NCBI GenBank assembly: GCA_963732905.1
Contig: CAVTBM010000007.1
Location: forward strand, 124,001-188,000
Origin: DASQZK01 sp963732905
GTDB lineage: Bacteria; Bacteroidota; Bacteroidia; Bacteroidales; GCA-2748055
DNA: 64,000 nt
Direction: 5' to 3'
Shown in pieces: positions 10,158 through 19,776 of the stretch. The notes under the pieces were generated by a model. The model saw only the letters and a list, made by a program, of their open reading frames with translations, had not been told where the DNA came from and searched no databases. A program made the translations under genes and the position numbers. Position 1 is the first letter of the stretch, and each line of letters starts with the position of its first letter.

Positions 10158-12026
10158 ATGAAAAGAATGAAAGCTCGGATGTTCATAGCCTTTTTCGGTG
10201 TAATCGTTTTTTTTCATTATTCCGTTTCTGCGCAGGTTTCAACGGATAAGCTGATTGCCTTCTATCCCTTCAATGGCAATGCGAACGATGAAAGCGGAAA
10301 CGGGAACAACGGCACGGCTTATGGTGCTACCCTGACCACAGACCGGTTCGGGGATCCAAACCACGCATATTATTTTGACGGTGAGAATGATTACATCCTG
10401 GTTCCCAACTCAACCATCCTGCAAATTTCCGGACCTATTACCATGAGTGCATGGTTTAAGACAGATTATGCCAAACCTTTCGCAGATATTATCTGCAAAG
10501 CGGAAAAGGTGGAACCCAGGCACGGATATCTTATGGATATCAATGAATATGGCAAAGCCAGGGCCGATATCTGGTACAATCATCAGAATGATCAGGGGGG
10601 GTACGTTGTTTCAACCGATAAAGTAGTGGATAATAAATGGCATTTTATGGTTGCTACCTATGACGGGCAGATTTTTAAGCTTTACGTGGATGGGAAATTT
10701 AATGCGGAGCTGAACTACACAGATGGGATGAGAATAAACAGTGACCCGTTATTAATCGGATGGGACCAGAATCCATGGTTATCAGACCGGTTCTTCAGAG
10801 GGAAGATCGATGAGGTGATGATTTATAACCGGATCCTGAGTCCGGATGAAGTGGAAGAGATGTACGACATTGACAAAAGCCGGATCACAGGGAGCCACAT
10901 CGTATGCCAGGGACTCACGGGAGAAAGCTACTCTGTTTTCGGTATGGACGGCACTTCAGCTTATTCCTGGAACTATTCAGGTACAGGAGTGTCCATTAAC
11001 GGCAGTTCTTCGAACGTCCATCTGAATTTCGGAGTGAATGCAACCGGCGGAAACCTTATTGTGATCGGAAATAGAGGAGGAAAAGCGGATACGGCAAAGT
11101 ATCATATCACCGTGAACCCGGCTCCCATTGCAATTGCCAGCACTAATTCACCTGTTTGTGCCGGTAATTCGATTAACCTGATTGCCCATAGCGTTCCGGG
11201 CGCAAGCTACCTCTGGAGAGGTCCGAATGGATACAGCTCTGTTGAACAGTATTCAGAGATCTTTTCATCAACACCTCAGGATTCCGGTGTATATAGCCTG
11301 ACGGTTTCCGCGAACGGATGCACATCCCCGCCAAAAAATGTATACATTCAGATTCAGAATTGCGTCAATACCGGCACCAATACCGACCTGAGTGTTTTGA
11401 AGCTCGTGGATGATGTTTCACCGGAGATAGGACAGACTGTTGTTTTTACCGTAAAGGCAATCAATAACGGTCCCTTTGACGCCTCAGGGATTATGGTCAG
11501 CGATGTGATGCCCGGAGGGTACACACTGGTTTCGGCCGAGCCTACGCTGGGGAACTACGACACGATCAGCGGTGAGTGGAATATCGGAAGCATGGTCAGC
11601 GGTGAATCCCAGACTCTGACCGTGACCGCCACCGTAAATTCTTCCGGTTTCTACCAGAATACAGCCATCATCCAGGGGAGTGTCAATGAAGTAAACATTC
11701 TGAATAATATATCTTCAGCCCTTACCGTACCCTGGGTTCCCGAAGTACCCAATCCTGATCCCGGGGATATCAACATCCCCAACGCCTTTTCACCCAACGG
11801 AGATAATATCAACGATCTGTTTGTCATCCGGGGCCTCCGGGAGAATTCAGTATTGATTGTTTTTGACAGGCTTGGCAGGAAAGTCTTTGAATCGGAGAAT
11901 TACATGAGTGATTGGGATGGAAGGGATCTCAACGGGGAAAAACTGAACTCGGACACTTACTGGTACGTTTTGAGAATACCAGGAATGCCAATGGACTTTA
12001 AAGGATTTATATACCTGAAGCGATGA
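10158..12026 (+). CDS. LamG/DUF11 surface protein with type B T9SS sorting domain
   Basis: A 622-residue secreted protein. The start chosen is the ATG at 10158, directly before a signal peptide (MKRMKARMFIAFFGVIVFFH, cleaved near SAQ); upstream in-frame sequence belongs to the conserved leader. Domains in order: LamG/concanavalin-like lectin fold (about 30-230, with AFYPFNGNANDESGNG and FFRGKIDEVMIYNR), an Ig/PKD-like stretch with paired cysteines (about 240-400), a DUF11 repeat (about 410-525), and a gliding-motility/CHU_C-type C-terminal domain (IPNAFSPNGDNINDLF to YLKR), the type B T9SS signal. Inferred role: surface adhesin or glycan-binding protein exported by T9SS with the neighbouring SprF-like protein. 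Confidence 0.88.
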   Translation: MKRMKARMFIAFFGVIVFFHYSVSAQVSTDKLIAFYPFNGNANDESGNGNNGTAYGATLTTDRFGDPNHAYYFDGENDYILVPNSTILQISGPITMSAWFKTDYAKPFADIICKAEKVEPRHGYLMDINEYGKARADIWYNHQNDQGGYVVSTDKVVDNKWHFMVATYDGQIFKLYVDGKFNAELNYTDGMRINSDPLLIGWDQNPWLSDRFFRGKIDEVMIYNRILSPDEVEEMYDIDKSRITGSHIVCQGLTGESYSVFGMDGTSAYSWNYSGTGVSINGSSSNVHLNFGVNATGGNLIVIGNRGGKADTAKYHITVNPAPIAIASTNSPVCAGNSINLIAHSVPGASYLWRGPNGYSSVEQYSEIFSSTPQDSGVYSLTVSANGCTSPPKNVYIQIQNCVNTGTNTDLSVLKLVDDVSPEIGQTVVFTVKAINNGPFDASGIMVSDVMPGGYTLVSAEPTLGNYDTISGEWNIGSMVSGESQTLTVTATVNSSGFYQNTAIIQGSVNEVNILNNISSALTVPWVPEVPNPDPGDINIPNAFSPNGDNINDLFVIRGLRENSVLIVFDRLGRKVFESENYMSDWDGRDLNGEKLNSDTYWYVLRIPGMPMDFKGFIYLKR

Positions 12027-12151
12027 GCTTCCTGTGGACTCAGGTATGAACAGGTATTGACTTCCGTTCAACCCCGGTGGCTCTCTCCCTGAAAAACTTT
12101 GATACACGTACATTGAAAAATGTACAGAATGAAATACTTAACGTTGGCGTT

Positions 12152-13582
12152 TCAGACTCCCTGTTTTCTGAGAAACCAATCATAAATCACCAGGAGTATA
12201 ACGGTGAATAATCCCATGCCAAGTAGGACGTACCCGAAGCGGTATGGGTTGTATTCAGCCCAGAGCATCTTTGTGAGTCCGGCCTGATCCAGGTTTGTCG
12301 TCTTCATAGCCAGCTGGAGGATCTGATCGCTGGTAAGGGAAGGATCAAGATGTCCGGGGATTAGCCTTTTGGCCATTTCTATCTTATCAGCCAGGCGTTC
12401 ATATACCCCTCCGGCAATGAATCCCCCGATAAAATTACCGGCGGCAATGGGAAGGAACTGGGTACCCATGTATACGGCAGCTTTGTCTTTTGGCGCAATA
12501 CGGCCAATATACTCCAGTATTTTCGGAGAAAAGGCCATTTCACCCAGGGAAAAGATTAAGATAGATAGCAGAAGAATAAAGGGGCTTCGTGTAAGAACAG
12601 CGAGTGTCAGTCCGAAAACATTGACCAGTAGACCTACGATCATGGAATGAAGAGGCCTGATCCTGGAGATAAGTGTACTTACAATAATCTGGAAGACAAC
12701 TATGAATAGCGCATCCATGGTAATGAACTTTTCCGCCAGGATTACACCAGAGCTTGTTCCGACAGCCTTTGCAAGTCCGGGTGATATCTTGTAAAAGAAC
12801 TCATACATGGCATGCGTGTCAACCCACTGCTCAACAAAAACCGGCAGGCTGTAGAAGTATTGCCAGAAAACCGTCCATGATCCGATTAATATGAGCAGGA
12901 AAACGGTAAAACGGATATCTTTCAGAGCCATCCAGATATTTTTGAAAACTTCGATGATGCTTTTTGACAGGGGATCTTTGTTTTCCTGCCGTTCCGGTTC
13001 CTTAAAAAACAAAAGGACAATAACCAGGTTCACCAGGATGGCAGCTGCCGACATGATAAAAATGTAGTCCCAGCTGGTCTCTCTGAGACCAGAGGCCATA
13101 AACGGCCCTATCAAACCGCCTATATTGATGATCATATAGAAAATGCCGAAGCCCAGAGATGAATTGCCTTCGTTGGTACTCTTGGCAATGGTGGCGGAAA
13201 CAATGGGTTTAAAGAGTGCGGCACCAATGGCGACATAGAAAAAGGCGATGAAGACGCTGGTAAAGGTCGTCACCAGGCCCATCAGGTAATATCCCGAAGA
13301 AAGAATGATGAAGGCAATCACAAGCACCTTTTTATACCCGAACTTATCGGCAATCGAGCCGGTGATTACCGGCAGAAAGTAAAGGATGGCATTGACGATC
13401 CCCATAATGAGGCCCTTCTCAACCTGAGAGAAACCGAGGGCCCCCGTTTCAGGTGAGTTGGTAAGGTACAGGGCAAGGAGATTGAAGATGCCGTAGTATG
13501 CCCATCGTTCGAACAGTTCGAGAGTGTTGGCAGCCCAGAAGGTGCGGGGGTATGATTTTACTTGTGAAATAAATCCGGCCAT
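12152..13582 (-). CDS. POT/PTR2-family MFS oligopeptide transporter
   Basis: A 476-residue multi-pass membrane protein with about 12-14 helices. The first helix carries the proton-dependent oligopeptide transporter signature ExxERFxYY as ELFERWAYY (residues about 23-31), which couples proton and peptide binding in this family. A large loop between helices near residues 265-290 and the last helix before a basic C-terminus fit the family. Known function: proton-driven uptake of di/tripeptides; substrate not tested here. It is transcribed alone, converging on the T9SS cargo gene. A weak -7-like element (TATTTTAG) lies at 13606-13613 on the minus strand. Confidence 0.85.
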   Translation of the reverse strand: MAGFISQVKSYPRTFWAANTLELFERWAYYGIFNLLALYLTNSPETGALGFSQVEKGLIMGIVNAILYFLPVITGSIADKFGYKKVLVIAFIILSSGYYLMGLVTTFTSVFIAFFYVAIGAALFKPIVSATIAKSTNEGNSSLGFGIFYMIINIGGLIGPFMASGLRETSWDYIFIMSAAAILVNLVIVLLFFKEPERQENKDPLSKSIIEVFKNIWMALKDIRFTVFLLILIGSWTVFWQYFYSLPVFVEQWVDTHAMYEFFYKISPGLAKAVGTSSGVILAEKFITMDALFIVVFQIIVSTLISRIRPLHSMIVGLLVNVFGLTLAVLTRSPFILLLSILIFSLGEMAFSPKILEYIGRIAPKDKAAVYMGTQFLPIAAGNFIGGFIAGGVYERLADKIEMAKRLIPGHLDPSLTSDQILQLAMKTTNLDQAGLTKMLWAEYNPYRFGYVLLGMGLFTVILLVIYDWFLRKQGV

Positions 13583-13712
13583 CGCTAATTTTTTTTATGA
13601 GCGGGCTAAAATAAAGAACTTTGCCATCTTAGCAAATAAAAATATTGTATTACTGCGATATGCAGTAGGGACAGAGGATCTTTTCAGGCTGAAAGGAGGA
13701 TTAATAAACCGC

Positions 13713-14213
13713 TCATACGGCTGCTTTGAGAGCTTCATCATAGTCGGGTTCATGGTTAATTTCCGGGACCTGTTGTGTATAAAGGATTTTCCCCTGCTCA
13801 TTGATGACCACAATGGATCTTGACATCAGTCCTTTCATATAACCATCGGTCATCATTACTCCGTAGTTCTTTCCAAATTCCGGAGAGCGGAAGACACTTC
13901 CGGGGATAACCTCCTCAATTCCTTCAGCTGCACAGAATCTCCGGAGTGCATAGGGCAGATCCATGGAAACCGATATTATCACTGTATTTTCAAGATCCCC
14001 GGCAACCTGGTTGAAACGGCGTTCTGAAGCTGCACATGTACTGGTGTCTACGCTTGGGAAAATGTTCAGGATGACTTTCTGTCCCCTGAAATCGGTTAAC
14101 TTTACCTCGGTAAAATCCGTTTTTACGATCAGAAAATCCGGAGCAACCGAACCGACCGGTGGCAGACTGCTATACGTATGAACCGGATTTCCCTTTAAGG
14201 TGATTTTTGCCAT
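13713..14213 (-). CDS. tpx: Thiol peroxidase (Tpx, atypical 2-Cys peroxiredoxin)
   Basis: A 166-residue cytosolic peroxiredoxin of normal Tpx length. It has the peroxidatic cysteine in the Tpx motif FPSVDTSTCAASERRFN (Cys near residue 60) and the resolving cysteine in RRFCAAEGIE about 34 residues later, the spacing expected of Tpx. It reduces hydrogen peroxide and alkyl hydroperoxides using thioredoxin. No obvious co-transcribed neighbour; the transporter downstream is on the same strand, 130 bp away. Confidence 0.93.
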   Translation of the reverse strand: MAKITLKGNPVHTYSSLPPVGSVAPDFLIVKTDFTEVKLTDFRGQKVILNIFPSVDTSTCAASERRFNQVAGDLENTVIISVSMDLPYALRRFCAAEGIEEVIPGSVFRSPEFGKNYGVMMTDGYMKGLMSRSIVVINEQGKILYTQQVPEINHEPDYDEALKAAV

Positions 14214-14742
14214 TTATCTTCTCTTAATTCATAAAACTTCTAAACAGACAGGTCCGTGAATTGTTTGTTCCGGCTCTGGGGTTCCTGACCAATACCCTGG
14301 ACTTACCTAGAATCATTGCGATCCTTAGTACCCCTGATGAACCAGTACGGACTGAAATGCTATGACTGGTTCTTCTGTGCCTGGAAACTGGAAAAGGAGA
14401 GGGTTGCAAAGGCAATTATGAGCAACTGGTCCTTCTTTAATGGAATTTTTCTGTGAGTTCTGCCGGAAATTCTTTGGGATTTCCTGTCAGGGCTCTTTAT
14501 TTAAGTTATTGATTTATAGCATTAAAATAGCTCTTAATTTCACGGCCAGGCGATTCAAACCCTTATGTAATAATGCTTTCATGATGGTTTGCATAATATT
14601 TTGCGGATTAATACAGTTATTTTAGGTACTGAAAAGACCATAAAAAGATACTAAACCGGTAATTCCCTGCATGCCGGGCCCTTTTAAACTGCGGGGGGTG
14701 TAAGCCGAAAAACCCGAGAGTAGGCTAAATAAAACAACAACC
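14214..14742. other. Gene-poor interval between tpx and an outer-membrane protein gene
   Basis: 529 bp with no convincing coding sequence. Short open frames near 14224-14415 (minus) and 14440-14625 (plus) have no recognisable domain or codon pattern. The last ~80 bp form a GC-rich leader for the downstream barrel gene (described separately). The remainder shows nothing I can name. Confidence 0.6.
14661..14742 (+). promoter_or_regulatory. Possible structured 5' leader of the outer-membrane barrel gene
   Basis: The segment is unusually GC-rich for an intergenic leader here. CCCTGCA at 14665-14671 can pair with TGCGGGG at 14690-14696, enclosing a GGGCCC palindrome. A second small stem AGCC/GGCT spans 14703-14726. 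An unstructured A-rich run precedes the ATG. This could be a regulatory or mRNA-stabilising leader; no known class is recognised. Confidence 0.3.
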
Positions 14743-15390
14743 ATGAAAAAAATCCCATTGTTCTTCTTACTGACCCTCTTGTCTGCAGGCATTGTGAAAG
14801 CTCAGTATATTGCAGGTGGCAGCATCAGCTTCTCCACAAGCGGCGGCACCGTCGATGTCGGAACTACTACCACAGACCAGAACAGCATTACTTCCTTCAA
14901 TTTCAATCCAAAAGCCGGATATTTCCTGTCAGATGATTTCCTCGTCGGTGTGGAACTTAATTTAGGTACGAATAAAACAACCTATCCGGGAACTAATGAA
15001 AGGATAATTAAGTCAAATTCATTCGGCATCGCACCTTTTGCCCGTTATTATGCCATAAGGATGGACAAATTCGCTATTTACGGGCAGGGACAACTGGGCG
15101 TGTCTTTCCTTCATACAAAAGATAAAACGGGTGGAACGATAAACGCTGAACCGAAGACAACGTTTTTCGGTATCAATTTTTATCCCGGTGTTTCATATGA
15201 CCTGAATGACAAAATCCAGCTGGAAGCCGGGATCAACCTGCTAAGTTTGGGATTAAACTGGAATTCTTCGAAAGACGATACAAGTGGAACAGAGGTTAAA
15301 ACCAGCAATCACAGCTTCAGCTTCGGGGCTGATACCGATAACATTTTCACCACGGGGAACATCACTGTTGGAGCGATATTTAAATTTTAA
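14743..15390 (+). CDS. Small outer-membrane beta-barrel protein (OMP_b-brl type)
   Basis: A 215-residue protein with a clear signal peptide (MKKIPLFFLLTLLSAGIVKA, then QYIAGG) and alternating amphipathic strands ending in aromatic VGAIFKF, typical of 8-stranded barrels. The internal pattern NPKAGYFLSDDFLVGVELNL is common in Bacteroidota OMP_b-brl proteins. Such proteins are abundant porin- or OmpX/OmpW-like membrane components; the specific role is unknown. The gene is monocistronic, with its own leader upstream and a terminator hairpin just after the stop. Confidence 0.8.
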   Translation: MKKIPLFFLLTLLSAGIVKAQYIAGGSISFSTSGGTVDVGTTTTDQNSITSFNFNPKAGYFLSDDFLVGVELNLGTNKTTYPGTNERIIKSNSFGIAPFARYYAIRMDKFAIYGQGQLGVSFLHTKDKTGGTINAEPKTTFFGINFYPGVSYDLNDKIQLEAGINLLSLGLNWNSSKDDTSGTEVKTSNHSFSFGADTDNIFTTGNITVGAIFKF

Positions 15391-15401
15391 TTCATGACAG
15401 G

Positions 15402-15445
15402 CAGGCCTTTGGGGGGATTATCTGCCCCGGGGCCTGTTTTTCTTT
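15402..15445 (+). terminator. Rho-independent terminator after the barrel gene
   Basis: CAGGCC at 15402-15407 pairs with GGCCTG at 15431-15436, extended inward by a GGGG/CCCC pairing with a small bulge, and followed by TTTTTCTTTTC. It lies 12 bp past the stop codon and between convergent genes. Confidence 0.8.
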
Positions 15446-15458
15446 TCATATTTCCGGA

Positions 15459-17600
15459 TTACTTCACCATACCGATTTCAAAGATTCTGCCGTCGCATTT
15501 TTCCGGGATCTTCACGCCGAATCCAATTTCCATCAGATTTTTTCCTGTTGCCCTGTAGACTTCCGTTCCTCCGGGGGCCAGCCTGATGCTGTATGTTTTT
15601 TCAGGGTTGAGATCTGAGAGAAAAACCATACGGCTGTCCTCCAGGGCATCCTGCCTGAACACACCGAAAATGCCACCTTCCTTTGTCTGAAAATTAATCC
15701 GCATCCATCCGTCCCATGCTCCTTCTCTGGGCTCGCCAAATCCGGGCAGATCCTTCCGGTAGGACATATAGTCGTATTTCTTTTCTGCAGACTGCATCCA
15801 GTCAGACCATTTTTTGATCCCTGCACGTTGCTTTTCCGGTATTTTCCGCGGATCACCGAGGACGATGGGCAGGGTGCCGGTCAGTGATTTCAGCGCCAGT
15901 TCAAATCCGGGATCATTCATCTGAGAGTTACCAATGACCAGGGCACCTGCCGGGATTGCAGGAGAACGCCACCAGGCCATCTGCCTGATCCTCAGCGGAC
16001 CGGTGGGGGATGGTTCCTCGAAGTTGGCCAGCCAGTCGCCTTCGGCATGTTCTGCGATCGCATAGTCGATCAGCTGCAGTTTACCGGCAGTCTCAAAGGT
16101 GCAGTCGATAAAGAGTCCGGGTGCCTCGTCATGCAGTTCGTCAAACAGTTTCAGAATCCGTTCATAGATCACTGTAAAAGATTCTTCATGATCCCTGTGG
16201 TACGGATGATCGGTGGCATAACACCCCGAAATCCGTGGATCCGTAACATAAGCACTGGTGACTACTGAGAAGTCAAGTTTCGCGTAAGCCAGACCGTACT
16301 CCTTTTCCAGCCTCAGGATTACCCCTTTAATGTAGTCGAACCAATCGGTTCCGAAACAACTTGAGTAAAAATCCTTATCATTCATACTGTGTATGTTCCC
16401 CGGCTCTCCCTTGTAATTTATAACAAACCATTCCGGATGATCGTGAAACACTTTTGAATCGGCTGTGGCTGCACCTATGCTGATCCACAATCCCGGTTTC
16501 ATGCCCAGCGACCTGATATAGTCAAACGTCGGTTTGAGTCCGCCGGGAAACTTCTGTTCGTCGACAAGCCAGTCGCCGTAATTGTTGCCCCATGCATCGG
16601 CCGATGACACTGATCCGGCATTGACCTGCCAGCCATCGTCGATGACGAATTCCTGAACACCGCATTCGGCAGCGGCTTTGGCCACATCACGGATGAGGGA
16701 ATCACTTACGAAGGTCCGGAAAGGATTCCAGGTATTGTACACAAAAACAGGCTTATGCCGGTCTTCTACAATCCTGGTATTCATATATTTAACAATGAAG
16801 TCGTTTATTTTACCGTTGATAACGCTGAAACCGTCGTCTGTACCTGAATAAGCCGTAATGAATGTTTTGGGACTCTCCCATTCTTCACCGGGTTTCAGCC
16901 ATTTCCGGAAGGGAAAATCCTGACCAGGATGGGTGAGACCGGCTTCAAGGTTATTGTCGTGTGTGTTGTAAGCTGTACGTTTTAATATTCCGGGTGCTTC
17001 GTTGCCAATGGCGATACCCCGTCTGCCGGTGACATCGTGGATCACCACCACCGGGTCGTCCCAGTTTCCAATGAAAGTGCCCAGCTGTTTCATCCTGCCG
17101 TAATCATGGTAAACCACGGAAGAGACCTGTGAAAGATCGGTTATCAGATCTTCGATGTTTACGGCTTCAACTTTGAGGTCTCCGGTTCCGGTATTGATGA
17201 AGTCGATCCATTTACGTATGACGGAAGATTCAGGATAAAGCAAATAATTGATCTTCAGTCTGAGGGGCAGGGACCGGTCTTTGGAATCGAGAATGACTGT
17301 GGCTCCTTTGCCCGCATCCCCGGTATTCAGAGGTTCTGCAGCAATAAAGGTCCAGCCGCTGAAGCCATCCATGGTTTTTCCATTCAGGAGAAAAGAGAAT
17401 TCCCTGCCACGATGAACGAAATTCCTCTGTTCTTCAGGTACGGAAAGAATCGTACCGTTAACACAGTCATGATCCATGCATATTTCCCTGGTGATATATC
17501 CGTTTGACAATGTGACAGTTTTTCCGGCTACGTGGTAAAAATCCTGTCCGTAAAGACTTATTTGCAGCGTGATGAAGAGAAGGGAAAATAATCGTTTCAT
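15459..17600 (-). CDS. Secreted GH36-type alpha-galactosidase
   Basis: A 713-residue glycoside hydrolase with signal peptide MKRLFSLLFITLQISLYGQ. The start is placed at 17600, not at the longer frame start 17645, because the signal peptide begins there and a -7 promoter element lies at 17633-17640. The N-terminal beta-sandwich is followed by a (beta/alpha)8 barrel with FVIDDGWQVN (about residue 330) and the nucleophile-strand motif YAKLDFS (about residue 445), characteristic of GH36/clan D. The general acid is probably an Asp in the EGDWLANFE region. Expected activity: release of alpha-galactosyl residues from oligosaccharides in the periplasm. Substrate specificity is inferred only from the family. 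Confidence 0.85.
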   Translation of the reverse strand: MKRLFSLLFITLQISLYGQDFYHVAGKTVTLSNGYITREICMDHDCVNGTILSVPEEQRNFVHRGREFSFLLNGKTMDGFSGWTFIAAEPLNTGDAGKGATVILDSKDRSLPLRLKINYLLYPESSVIRKWIDFINTGTGDLKVEAVNIEDLITDLSQVSSVVYHDYGRMKQLGTFIGNWDDPVVVIHDVTGRRGIAIGNEAPGILKRTAYNTHDNNLEAGLTHPGQDFPFRKWLKPGEEWESPKTFITAYSGTDDGFSVINGKINDFIVKYMNTRIVEDRHKPVFVYNTWNPFRTFVSDSLIRDVAKAAAECGVQEFVIDDGWQVNAGSVSSADAWGNNYGDWLVDEQKFPGGLKPTFDYIRSLGMKPGLWISIGAATADSKVFHDHPEWFVINYKGEPGNIHSMNDKDFYSSCFGTDWFDYIKGVILRLEKEYGLAYAKLDFSVVTSAYVTDPRISGCYATDHPYHRDHEESFTVIYERILKLFDELHDEAPGLFIDCTFETAGKLQLIDYAIAEHAEGDWLANFEEPSPTGPLRIRQMAWWRSPAIPAGALVIGNSQMNDPGFELALKSLTGTLPIVLGDPRKIPEKQRAGIKKWSDWMQSAEKKYDYMSYRKDLPGFGEPREGAWDGWMRINFQTKEGGIFGVFRQDALEDSRMVFLSDLNPEKTYSIRLAPGGTEVYRATGKNLMEIGFGVKIPEKCDGRIFEIGMVK

Positions 17601-17632
17601 ACTATTAGAATTACTGGGTAAAGGACTTTTAA

Positions 17633-17640
17633 CAAAAATA
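17633..17640 (-). promoter_or_regulatory. -7 promoter element of the GH36 gene
   Basis: The minus strand reads TATTTTTG, matching TAnnTTTG. Its position places transcription start at about 17626, inside the longest possible reading frame, so translation should begin at 17600. Confidence 0.6.
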
Positions 17641-17788
17641 GCCAAAAACAGTAATAATTCGTTCAGGGTTTATTAAAACCAGGGGGGAAACCTTACGGTC
17701 TGTGTGGCAGGGCTCCGGTACTTAGAAAAATGTGGTGACCCGGTTTCGTTCTCTTACTGTCACCTGGCTCCGCTCCCCTCCCTAGGAT

Positions 17789-18523
17789 CTAAAGATCTGT
17801 TGCCCCGGACTCACCATTCTCCCTGCTCCGCTCGTAAATATAAGATATCCTGTTCTTATGATCGTCAAATGTATACAGTTCTTTTTCAGGATATTGCATG
17901 AAGTAACTCATCATGGCAAAGTCGCCGATACACATGATATTATGAAACAGCAAAAAGACCGTGAAAAAAATGTGCCAGTATCCGGCCAGAAATAAGGAGG
18001 CACCGATGGTAATAAGGTTAATGGCAATGAAGGGGGCCAGGGCTATGAAATAAAACTCCCGGCGTCCAACCACGTAGCGGTCAGCTGCCACATAAAACAG
18101 CATTTGTTTCAGGTCAGCACCAAAGTGGATGACCGGTGCTCCAATAATTTTGTATGCCAGGCCGTGAAATGCTTCATGAAACGGGATGATCGCAAAGGAT
18201 CCTGCCAGGATACCCCAGAACAGGGAACTAATATAGGGTCCGGTATGATAACCCTGGATGAAAAATCCGGTAATGGAAATGGCAATCAGGAACACCAGGT
18301 AAAGGACGTTGATAAACAAGTAGGTCCGGCTGGCAATATTGACCTTTCGGATATTTTCCATGACAAACTGAAGAATGCCTTCATATCCAAGACGGTTCGT
18401 TTGCCGGAAACGAGGATCGTTCTCAAGTTGTTCAACCGTGTACCTCATGGGATATTCTTCATGCTCAAATGTAAACAATTCGCACTTAAAGTACACCGGC
18501 AGCCCGTTATCGTTTGACGTCAC
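17789..18523 (-). CDS. DUF3267 membrane zinc metalloprotease-like protein
   Basis: A 244-residue integral membrane protein with about four helices. A helix carries HExxH (FHEAFHG, about residue 115), the zinc-binding motif of DUF3267 putative zincins, with ALAPF and a distal GDFAMM in a later helix as possible third-ligand region. The family resembles site-2 protease-like membrane peptidases, but activity and substrates are largely unproven. It starts 16 bp behind the TPR protein gene and is probably co-transcribed with it. Confidence 0.75.
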   Translation of the reverse strand: MTSNDNGLPVYFKCELFTFEHEEYPMRYTVEQLENDPRFRQTNRLGYEGILQFVMENIRKVNIASRTYLFINVLYLVFLIAISITGFFIQGYHTGPYISSLFWGILAGSFAIIPFHEAFHGLAYKIIGAPVIHFGADLKQMLFYVAADRYVVGRREFYFIALAPFIAINLITIGASLFLAGYWHIFFTVFLLFHNIMCIGDFAMMSYFMQYPEKELYTFDDHKNRISYIYERSRENGESGATDL

Positions 18524-18539
18524 CTTCTCATTTACGCGG

Positions 18540-19643
18540 TCACCGATCTTTCAGTATATAATCATACGATGTGACGTCCCTGGCTTTTCTGAAATATTCC
18601 AGGGCTTCGGAGCGATCACCTTTTGCCTGGAAATATCTTCCGAGGCCCATATCGGCAATGGCGTTGTAATGATTGGCAAAAGGTCCGTATTTCTTTGCCA
18701 GATTAAGAGCCTGCCTGTATTCATCTGCAGCCTTCTCCCAATCATGCTGCCCTTTTTCAAGGTATAACCCATTAAAAAGATGGGTCTGCATTTCGGCGAA
18801 GGGATTTTCCATTTCCGAGAGATGGTCCAGGATGACCGGGGCAAAGAAATATTTGTGATTATACAACAGGATCTCCAGATAGTTACCTGCATAATATGGA
18901 TTTCCAGGAAATTCGTTATAGAGTGAAGCGGCGTATTCCTGAGCCGTCTTGAAATCATCCTCATAATTCTCGTAAATGATAGAGAGAAAGAGCCGGGCTT
19001 CCACACGGAGAAAAACCGAGTTATCAGCACAATATTTTAGTTGTTTAAGTCCGAGTTTCCGGTTACCCTTCCTGAAAAACATGGCTATCGGCTTGTAAAC
19101 AGGATGGTTTTCAGGGTAGGCTTCGATATAATAATTGTAGAGTCCGCAGGTGAAATAGAATTCATTAAACACGTCCTTGAATTCAAAACCTTTGAGTGTC
19201 TCTTTGTACATCTGGTTAAGAAAAGGAAAGACTTTTCCCGGTTTTCCGTTGTCCGACCAGAACATCACATAAAAAGCCCTTCCGAAAAGGTCAAAAAATA
19301 CACCTTCGATATTGTTTTCATCTTTATCCAGCATATTTTCCGCCCGGGAGATGCAATCTTCCATCAGCGTGGTGAATTTGTCGGCTTCGGGCTGGCCCGG
19401 CAGGAGAGGGTAGTATTCCCAATACGTGATCAACGCTTCGAAAAAGGGTGTTACCGGATGATCGGGATATTCCTTTCTCACCTGTTCCAGGGCTTCATGC
19501 GCAGGGCCGAAATCGTATCCGTACATGGCGGTTAAGCCATTATAGATAACTTTCAGTATCCTTTCATTATTAAAAAGGCTATCCTGACTGTATAGCGGCG
19601 TGGCAAAGAAGAGGCTGAATAAAAGTATAATGTAGATCTTCAT
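18540..19643 (-). CDS. Exported TPR-repeat protein of unknown function
   Basis: A 367-residue protein. The start is set at 19643, where a good signal peptide begins (MKIYIILLFSLFFATPLYSQ). The rest is helical with degenerate tetratricopeptide repeats, clearest near the C-terminus (YRQALNLAKKYGPFANHYNAI, then EALEYFRKARD). It is likely periplasmic and mediates protein interactions. It sits directly upstream of the DUF3267 membrane peptidase in the same direction, so it may be a partner or adaptor; that is inference from position only. Confidence 0.7.
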   Translation of the reverse strand: MKIYIILLFSLFFATPLYSQDSLFNNERILKVIYNGLTAMYGYDFGPAHEALEQVRKEYPDHPVTPFFEALITYWEYYPLLPGQPEADKFTTLMEDCISRAENMLDKDENNIEGVFFDLFGRAFYVMFWSDNGKPGKVFPFLNQMYKETLKGFEFKDVFNEFYFTCGLYNYYIEAYPENHPVYKPIAMFFRKGNRKLGLKQLKYCADNSVFLRVEARLFLSIIYENYEDDFKTAQEYAASLYNEFPGNPYYAGNYLEILLYNHKYFFAPVILDHLSEMENPFAEMQTHLFNGLYLEKGQHDWEKAADEYRQALNLAKKYGPFANHYNAIADMGLGRYFQAKGDRSEALEYFRKARDVTSYDYILKDR

Positions 19644-19776
19644 TCTGTTCGTTGAATCCGGCAAAGATTCTGCTAAAGTAATCCTAATGGTATGGAATAA
19701 CAATATATATTTCTGATTGTCTAAGCTAATGTAAAAACTTTTTTTACTTTAGGGACGGGACAAAAAAAGTAAGAAT

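Noticed and set aside
14224..14625. Two ~62-codon open frames between tpx and the barrel gene
   Set aside because: No start context, domain or homology that I can recognise.
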